Shown in pieces: positions 7,184-10,777 of a stretch of DNA of 10,777 nucleotides (its first letter is position 1; each line of letters starts with the position of its first letter). Source of the stretch: DATJHM01 sp035493895 (GTDB taxonomy: Bacteria > Chloroflexota > Ktedonobacteria > Ktedonobacterales > Ktedonobacteraceae); contig DATJHM010000145.1 of the NCBI GenBank assembly GCA_035493895.1, positions 1-10,777 of the forward strand. The letters are read 5' to 3'. The notes beneath the pieces are model-generated. The model was not told where the DNA came from and did no database searches. It was given only the letters and a program-made list of their open reading frames with translations. Position numbers and translations under genes: made by a program.

Positions 7184-7318
7184 TGTAGGATCAAGATGCC
7201 GATCACATCCACCTTTGTGTAGGATGTGTAGCACTTTTACAATTTTTCAGAACGCATCACCCATTGGCCTGGGGAACACGTTCCGGCATCGATTCCCGTC
7301 GCCTTAACGCTGAGGTAG

Positions 7319-7340
7319 GGATCGCGCTTCATGCCGATCC
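7319..7340. repeat. Conserved hairpin H2 in tandem unit 2
   Basis: GGATCG (7319-7324), one bulged base, GC, the loop TTCAT, GC and CGATCC (7335-7340) give the same architecture as H1. The following CCGGCCATCTCGCC (7351-7364) also follows the hairpin at 2280-2302, which links the two intergenic regions. Confidence 0.65.
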
Positions 7341-7412
7341 GCGTCCCCCTCCGGCCATCTCGCCCTTAGGTTGATGCGTATTGATCGCGCTTTATGTCTA
7401 TCCGCGTTCCTC

Positions 7413-7855
7413 TTACCAGGGGATCACACCTTCGTCTCCGAAAAATCCGCCGGTCGGACCATCAGCGGACAAGAGGGCGAACGTTACTGGCTGTTTTGCT
7501 CCCTGTTGCGTGGTCAGGAAGCCCTGGTGATTGTTGAGATCTGTAGCGACGTAGCCCGGGCTGACGGCATTCACTTTGATTGCTGTATTGCGCAACTCAT
7601 TGGCAAAGAAGACGGTGATGGCATTGAGGGCCGTCTTCGATGAATTGTATGCCAGCAGTGGGGGCATCTTAGCATAGAACGATGTAGGATCGCTGTGCAA
7701 TGTTAGGGAGCCCAGCATGCTCGACACGTTGACAATACGTCCGGCATCAGCACGCCGTAAGAGAGGGAGCATTGCTCTTGTCACAGCGAATACTCCGAAC
7801 ACATTGGTATCGTATTAACATACAGATGCTCTACGAAGGGCTGAGACGTAGGTAG
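7413..7855 (-). pseudogene. Short-chain dehydrogenase/reductase remnant, 5' truncated and frameshifted
   Basis: The 3' part encodes an SDR C-terminus: TNVFGVFAVTRAMLPLL, the IVNVSS strand with its catalytic serine region, the catalytic YNSSK (Tyr-x-x-x-Lys), AVSPGYVATDL, and the usual ending GPTGGFFGDEGVIPW. The N-terminal Rossmann half with TGxxxGxG is absent. Upstream of 7815 an in-frame TAA interrupts translation, but a neighbouring frame from 7852 to 7817 reads PTSQPFVEHLYV, which resembles the stretch normally preceding YDTNVFG. That indicates a single-base frameshift near 7812-7820. Just beyond, at 7861, the stop of the methyltransferase appears, so the first ~90 residues are lost. It cannot bind NAD(P) as a normal SDR would. 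A GTG at 7800-7802 could start a short product, but this seems unlikely to be functional. Confidence 0.8.
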
Positions 7856-7862
7856 CTTTTTT
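7828..7862 (+). terminator. Weak hairpin with T tract next to the methyltransferase stop
   Basis: GCT-CTACG (7828-7835) pairs with CGTAG (7847-7851) and, after a two-base bulge, AGC (7854-7856). A run of Ts (7857-7862) follows on the plus strand. No plus-strand gene needs it. On the minus strand the hairpin follows the methyltransferase stop directly but has no T run after it. It overlaps the dehydrogenase remnant and may be coincidental. Confidence 0.25.
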
Positions 7863-8583
7863 AAAGCGCATGTGCGCGTACAAGCAGAAGCGAAGGAACT
7901 TCTCTATTCCCCGGTACTTGCTCGGCACGTTTCCCTGTGGCTATTGGCTCCATCATTCGTTCAAGGGCAAAATTGGCGGCGGCAAGGGCATTGAGATACG
8001 TGCTGAGTGTGTGGTGGTGCGCTCCCACTCGACTACGTACTCCGCCTTGTTCTGACTTCCAGTTGCCTTCAGAGAAGTAGCCTCTTACAGCACGAGTGAT
8101 CTGATCGTTGTCTGTTGTTATCCATCGGGCGTGGGGCAACTCAAAGCAAGGATGTGTAATGGCAAAAACCAGCCATCCGCCAGATTTGAGAATGCGGCGA
8201 GCTGTTTGGAAGACTGCCTGTAGATCGGGAATATCCATGAGTGCTAAGACTGATACGACTCCATCGAAACTGGCGTTGGGTAGAGAAGAAGCGCTCTGAG
8301 CATCATCCTGTTGATAGACAATTCCTTGTGGTTCTCGGTCTTCGTACTGGCGCGCTAATGCGAGTAAACGATCGGCGATATCGATACCTGTTACCGTTGC
8401 CCTACGTCGAGCAAGTTCACGCGCAAACCAGCCCTGACCGCACGCGAGATCACACACAATCTGGTCCTGTACATCACCAATGAGTTTCAGAAGGCAGGGA
8501 AGGACAATGTCATAGTAAAGAGGGTTCTCATGGAGATACTTGTCGTACCATTCGGCAATATCGTCATACAATGCATCGTTCAT
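7861..8583 (-). CDS. Class I SAM-dependent methyltransferase
   Basis: A 240-residue protein with the Rossmann-type methyltransferase fold. Motif I is VCDLACGQG (43-51), with the acidic ribose-binding residue D68 in VTGIDIA. An acidic DD (93-94) follows, then FDGVVSVLALMDIPD at 106-120 and LKSGGWLVFAITHPCF at 132-147. The N-terminal YDDIAEWYDKYL is typical of small-molecule methyltransferases of this group. The acceptor substrate cannot be deduced. ATG at 8583 is preferred because AGGGGG sits seven bases upstream; a TTG seven codons earlier lies ahead of that site. It follows the Rieske gene after 54 bases with no visible terminator, so the two are probably co-transcribed. The C-terminus looks complete despite its abutting the broken dehydrogenase. 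Confidence 0.88.
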   Translation of the reverse strand: MNDALYDDIAEWYDKYLHENPLYYDIVLPCLLKLIGDVQDQIVCDLACGQGWFARELARRRATVTGIDIADRLLALARQYEDREPQGIVYQQDDAQSASSLPNASFDGVVSVLALMDIPDLQAVFQTARRILKSGGWLVFAITHPCFELPHARWITTDNDQITRAVRGYFSEGNWKSEQGGVRSRVGAHHHTLSTYLNALAAANFALERMMEPIATGKRAEQVPGNREVPSLLLVRAHAL

Positions 8584-8637
8584 AGATGTGCCCCCTTCTT
8601 GCAAATGATTACTTTTGAAATGTCCAGTGACTTCTTG

Positions 8638-9603
8638 TTATGCTGTCCCAAACGTCAGGCCTAGTTGACGTAGCCACTTGCGATACGCAATCGCAGTACG
8701 ATCCGAACGCAGGTGCAATTCCGCTTGCAAATCGAGCGGCAGCAATTCGGGGCGTTGTGACTCGACAATGGGCACATCTTGCCAGGTAATCGTATCTTCA
8801 AATGCGCGAATCTCCTCTTCGGGCAAATGATCGTAATCCATCGCAACATAGGTCCAGGCAATAGATTGAAGCTCAGAGACGGGCGTAACCGTAAAATACA
8901 TCGCAAAACGCGGCCCGGATGAGGATTTCACAAAGCAGGCAGTGAAACAACGGAGCACATCGTAGGTATAGGTAACGTGAGCACCTTTCCCGGAACCATC
9001 GGGATCGGGCTGCCAGACGGTGATATCGCGTGCGGTCACGCCATCGAGACGTATTTCGGCCTCATAATCGTTGATTTCGGGATGCTCAGGATCGCCCAGA
9101 AAGCCCTGGTGCACAAAAGGGAAATGCGTGACATCCAGAAAATTCTCGACGGCACGAGGTCCGCTGGCATTGTAGCGATAGGGGCCGCAATGAATTTTGC
9201 GGAACGAGGCATCATCCCATTGCGCGAAAGGAGGAATATCCTGCGTCGGGGTGCCGAGACAGACCCAGATCCAGTTATAGTGTTCACGCACCAGATACGT
9301 TTTCGCACAGGCGCTGGCAGGTGGCCGCTGGTTGGGGTGAGCGGGAAAGCGAATGCACTGACCCTCTGTATTATAGGTCCAGCCATGATACGGACACTGC
9401 AACGTCTCCCCCTGGATTTTCCCGAGCGAGAGCCGTGTCCCTCGATGGACGCACAGATCACGCCACGCATGGACGGTATCGCCGACCCGCCACAATACCA
9501 GATCTTCTTCGAGCAAACGTACAGCCATTGGCTTGTCCGCTTTCAGATCAGGGGCGTAAGCGACAACATGCCAATCATTGACAAGAACAGGATCATTTAA
9601 CAT
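8638..9603 (-). CDS. Rieske-type aromatic ring-hydroxylating/demethylating oxygenase, alpha subunit
   Basis: A 321-residue oxygenase component that uses a Rieske [2Fe-2S] cluster to feed a mononuclear iron site activating O2. The cluster ligands are visible: C51-x-H53 in DLCVHRG and C70-x-x-H73 in CPYHGW. The catalytic iron site is ENFLDVTHFPFVH, with the bridging D157 and ligands H160 and H165; the third ligand is probably an acidic residue in TWQDVPIVESQ, with D276 the best candidate. The layout resembles the single-component, PobA/VanA/PaO-like branch more than the naphthalene dioxygenase alpha subunit, and no beta subunit, ferredoxin or reductase is nearby. The start ATG has AAAGGA six bases upstream. 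The linked methyltransferase suggests a tailoring pair for a small aromatic or other ring compound, but the substrate is unknown. Confidence 0.9.
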   Translation of the reverse strand: MLNDPVLVNDWHVVAYAPDLKADKPMAVRLLEEDLVLWRVGDTVHAWRDLCVHRGTRLSLGKIQGETLQCPYHGWTYNTEGQCIRFPAHPNQRPPASACAKTYLVREHYNWIWVCLGTPTQDIPPFAQWDDASFRKIHCGPYRYNASGPRAVENFLDVTHFPFVHQGFLGDPEHPEINDYEAEIRLDGVTARDITVWQPDPDGSGKGAHVTYTYDVLRCFTACFVKSSSGPRFAMYFTVTPVSELQSIAWTYVAMDYDHLPEEEIRAFEDTITWQDVPIVESQRPELLPLDLQAELHLRSDRTAIAYRKWLRQLGLTFGTA

Positions 9604-9646
9604 AACAGTTCCTTTCGTAGGAGATGCGAGCGAGAATTTCTTCCTA

Positions 9647-9675
9647 ACTATAACCTATTTTCTCAATCCTGTCTT
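9647..9675 (-). promoter_or_regulatory. Candidate promoter of the Rieske-methyltransferase unit
   Basis: On the minus strand AAGACA (9670-9675) and TATAGT (9647-9652) are separated by 17 bases, about 45 bases upstream of the start codon. Both hexamers are imperfect. The region is AT-rich, so alternatives exist. Confidence 0.35.
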
Positions 9676-9727
9676 TTCTCTGGCAAACTGTTGTAATGCG
9701 TATATAAAGATAACATCAATTATCTCC

Positions 9728-9775
9728 GTAGAGGCGCTGCTTGTTTGCAATGTCACGGAGAGAAGGAGAGTCTCC
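9728..9775 (-). repeat. 48-base dispersed element, copy 2 (upstream of the Rieske gene)
   Basis: It is identical to 2199-2246 at 42 of 48 positions with no gaps. It ends in GGAGA-G-TCTCC (9765-9775), where the centre base differs but the palindrome is kept. Its left edge is 125 bases from the Rieske start codon, matching the 127 bases to selD. It overlaps the left inverted repeat of the MITE-like block. Confidence 0.75.
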
Positions 9776-9784
9776 GTGACATTG
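9748..9784. repeat. Perfect 14-pair inverted repeat at the left end of the MITE-like block
   Basis: CAATGTCACGGAGA (9748-9761) and TCTCCGTGACATTG (9771-9784) pair perfectly around a nine-base loop. The right arm, continued by GCTTGTCT, recurs at 10118-10140. The hairpin lies about 145-180 bases upstream of the Rieske gene. Confidence 0.75.
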
Positions 9785-9800
9785 TGGCTTGTCTCATGAA

Positions 9801-10063
9801 CTCCAACACATTCATTCCCCAAAAAAAGAAGCTCGCAAAAACTCTTCAGAAATCTCACCACCCGCCGAATATACCTATTAGGAGGAGCGAACACCCCCTT
9901 CCGCCCGGCACACACACTTACGATGTCGCCTGAGAGAGGGAAAGTGCACACGTGCAGTGCTGGTGTAGGGGAGCGTGTCAGGAGAAGATCTCGCTGCAAT
10001 TGGCATGGTGTAGGTGATGTAGGATGTGTAGCATTTTTGGAAAAAACGTGGTAGCGTGCCAAT
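9801..10063 (-). repeat. Dispersed long repeat, copy R2
   Basis: This aligns with R1 (6818-7099) through a shared series of blocks, from CTCCAACA at the left to the TGTAG motif and A-rich run at the right. It lies about 200 bases upstream of the Rieske start and, like R1, is oriented with its left end toward the downstream minus-strand gene. On the minus strand both copies can encode the similar short stretch YIR-x-x-VRFLK, but the frames diverge on either side, so conserved coding is doubtful. Confidence 0.65.
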
Positions 10064-10090
10064 GTAGGTGATGTAGGATGTGTAGCATTT
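10009..10090. repeat. TGTAG direct repeats at 9-base spacing, two clusters
   Basis: TGTAG begins at 10009, 10018 and 10027, then again at 10063, 10072 and 10081. Each trio is exactly nine bases apart, with linkers GTGA and GATG, and a 27-base unit (10010-10036 and 10064-10090) is repeated exactly with a 54-base period. Paired versions with the same nine-base spacing occur at 7038/7047 and 7218/7227. Confidence 0.75.
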
Positions 10091-10163
10091 GGGAGATTCC
10101 TGTATGGTTTCCCCTTCTCTCCGTGACATTGCTGCTTGTCTGCGCTGACGTAGACCCAGTAGT

Positions 10164-10192
10164 GGCACGGTGCAGTGGAACGGAACTGTGCC
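10164..10192. repeat. Short imperfect inverted repeat
   Basis: GGCACGGT (10164-10171) pairs with ACTGTGCC (10185-10192) apart from one mismatch, around a 13-base loop. It lies about 175 bases downstream of the flavin reductase stop. It has no T tract and is too distant to be a confident terminator. Confidence 0.35.
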
Positions 10193-10295
10193 TGCGAACT
10201 CGAGCAACCGACCTCGCCCTTGGAGGAAAAGCGACGAAGATACTTTAAGATATCGTGATGTTCCCGATTCCCTCATTCGAAGGTATATCTCAAGA

Positions 10296-10366
10296 GTTGA
10301 TGTCAGTTACAATGGGCTTGCCACCAGATGGGCCATACTTCATGACCCATACGGCAACTGGTTGGA
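10296..10366 (+). pseudogene. Possible fragment of a VOC (glyoxalase-like) domain
   Basis: One plus-strand frame reads VDVSYNGLATRWAILHDPYGNWLD. The ending ATRWAILHDPYGN resembles the C-terminal strand and DPxGN turn of vicinal-oxygen-chelate proteins such as glyoxalases and bleomycin-resistance proteins. The resemblance covers only about 24 residues. Upstream sequence in this frame is not VOC-like, and the frame then runs antisense into the flavin reductase gene. If real, it is a remnant left by rearrangement. Chance similarity is quite possible. Confidence 0.25.
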
Positions 10367-10777
10367 TCAGAGCGTAATAATAGCCTGTGCGAGCGCGGCA
10401 AGAACTGATCTGAGCGCTTGAGCAGTTTCGGGGTCCGATATCTCGCCATCGGCATTCAACTTTTTGTTGACCGATGGGATCGAGAGCTTTCCATCTTCCG
10501 GGACCTTCGTCCCCAGGGCGGTCAGTGTCAGGAGAAGCGACGCATGCGCCTTGTCTCCCCCCGTCCATAGCGGAGATGCGCTGATCGCAGCGACCGGCTT
10601 GCCCCACAGATCGCCTGAAGACACAGTCCAATCGAGCGCGTTCTTGAGCGAACCGGGGACACCAAATGCGTATTCCGGCGTGCAGATGAGCACACCATCG
10701 GCGGCCTGGATTTGCATGCGCAGATTTTTCACCGCGGGTGGCGGATTATCGCCGTCGAGATCGGGACTGAAATGAGG
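10367..10777 (-). CDS. NADPH-dependent FMN reductase-like flavoprotein, C-terminal part (cut by window edge)
   Basis: The frame is open to the right edge, giving 137 codons that begin PHFSPDLDGDNPPPAV. The flavodoxin-like FMN-binding signature follows: ADGVLICTPEYAFGVPGSLKNALDW, in which TPEY and the PGxLKNAxDW loop are diagnostic of the NAD(P)H-dependent FMN/quinone reductase family. Next comes WGKPVAAISASP, as usual for that family. Such proteins are about 180-190 aa, so roughly 50 N-terminal residues are missing beyond the edge. A GTG at 10730-10732 lies inside conserved sequence and is not a start. The protein would reduce flavin, quinone, azo or metal substrates using NAD(P)H; the actual substrate is unknown. 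No partner gene is visible. Confidence 0.88.
   Translation of the reverse strand, partial: PHFSPDLDGDNPPPAVKNLRMQIQAADGVLICTPEYAFGVPGSLKNALDWTVSSGDLWGKPVAAISASPLWTGGDKAHASLLLTLTALGTKVPEDGKLSIPSVNKKLNADGEISDPETAQALRSVLAALAQAIITL

Larger units (their letters stand above)
6577..7412. other. 836-base spacer of degenerate tandem and dispersed repeats
   Basis: I find no convincing gene. Open frames on both strands here lack ribosome sites, and the minus-strand frame at 6829-7077 loses frame agreement with the related repeat at 9801-10063. In order, the region holds the lipoprotein leader with an 18-base inverted repeat (6661-6678), about 140 bases without identifiable features, dispersed repeat copy R1 (6818-7099), and then tandem units with conserved hairpins up to the stop codon of the dehydrogenase remnant. 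Confidence 0.65.
7007..7415. repeat. Degenerate tandem array, about 178-base period
   Basis: Unit 1 begins at about 7007 (TGTAGGGTCAAGAT) and unit 2 at about 7185 (TGTAGGATCAAGAT). Both contain CCGATCA, GTGTAGGAT-TGTAGCA, CGGCATCGA and then GGTAGG plus a hairpin with the loop sequence TTCAT. A decayed third piece at 7379-7415 repeats ATCGCGCTT-ATG-ATCCGCGT and stops at the end of the dehydrogenase remnant. The 5' part of unit 1 overlaps the end of R1, so the tandem units and R1 share building blocks. Confidence 0.65.
9736..10143. mobile_element. MITE-like block with inverted ends and flanking direct repeats
   Basis: The left sequence at 9747-9766 is the exact reverse complement of CCTTCTCTCCGTGACATTGC at 10113-10132. 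Outside them lie GCTGCTTGTTTGC (9736-9748) and GCTGCTTGTCTGC (10131-10143), in the same orientation with one mismatch, resembling a target duplication. The interior is non-coding and includes R2. A caution is that the flank is also joined to AATGTCACG at 2206, so it may be part of the repeat rather than duplicated target. No transposase is present. Confidence 0.4.
9676..10366. other. Gene-free spacer dominated by a repeat block
   Basis: No credible gene is visible. The minus-strand frames at 9655-10062 and 9878-10276 are open mainly because they run through repeats, and neither has a ribosome site. The spacer contains element copy 2 (9728-9775), the MITE-like block (9736-10143) including R2, a short hairpin at 10164-10192, and a possible fragment of a VOC-domain gene (10296-10366) next to the flavin reductase end. 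Confidence 0.6.

Noticed and set aside
8977..9600. A 207-codon plus-strand open frame opposite the Rieske gene
   Set aside because: It lies wholly antisense to a gene with all iron-ligand motifs intact and has no recognisable family features; it is a by-product of the codon pattern of that gene.
10009..10090. Possible CRISPR array
   Set aside because: Only two exact 27-base units are present, the motif itself is internally repetitive, and no cas gene or further spacers occur.
9655..10276. Minus-strand open frames through the R2 repeat, with recurring KCYTSYITY and YIRRVVRFLK segments
   Set aside because: The recurring peptides come from DNA repeats. The equivalent frame in R1 (6829-7077) is out of register on either side of the shared stretch, and no ribosome sites are present.

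Overview
The window looks like chromosomal DNA from a free-living bacterium of moderate GC content. The gene content and the GTAGGG-flanked intergenic hairpins suggest Chloroflexota, most likely Ktedonobacteria. This placement is an inference from overall character, not from a marker gene. All recognised genes except one regulator lie on the minus strand, so reading from high to low coordinates follows transcription.

Layout from left to right: the 5' part of mfd (transcription-repair coupling factor, cut by the left edge); selD (selenophosphate synthetase) with a terminator-like hairpin behind it; a 577-base spacer holding three palindromes and one copy of a dispersed 48-base element; a 95-aa protein of unknown function; a 14-helix-type DHA2 drug exporter divergently paired with a plus-strand ArsR-type regulator carrying a long C-terminal domain; and a WD40-like beta-propeller lipoprotein convergent with the regulator. 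Next come an 836-base spacer of degenerate tandem repeats, a truncated and frameshifted short-chain dehydrogenase remnant, and a class I methyltransferase downstream of a Rieske-type oxygenase (probable two-gene operon). The window ends with a 763-base spacer that contains a MITE-like block, then the 3' part of a NADPH-dependent FMN reductase-like gene cut by the right edge.

Functionally this is mostly a housekeeping and accessory mix rather than one pathway. Two units are coherent: the regulator/exporter pair, which looks like a classic divergent self-regulated efflux module, and the Rieske oxygenase plus methyltransferase. selD has no visible selA, selB, selC or mnmH partner here.

The most unusual material is intergenic. 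A roughly 280-base repeat occurs twice in the same orientation, each time upstream of a minus-strand gene. A 48-base element lies about 125 bases upstream of both the selD and Rieske start codons. A conserved hairpin shows two compensatory base-pair changes between tandem copies. A TGTAG motif recurs with exact 9-base spacing. One repeat copy is bounded by 20-base inverted repeats with 13-base direct repeats. I saw no CRISPR array, tRNA, rRNA, transposase or defence system.
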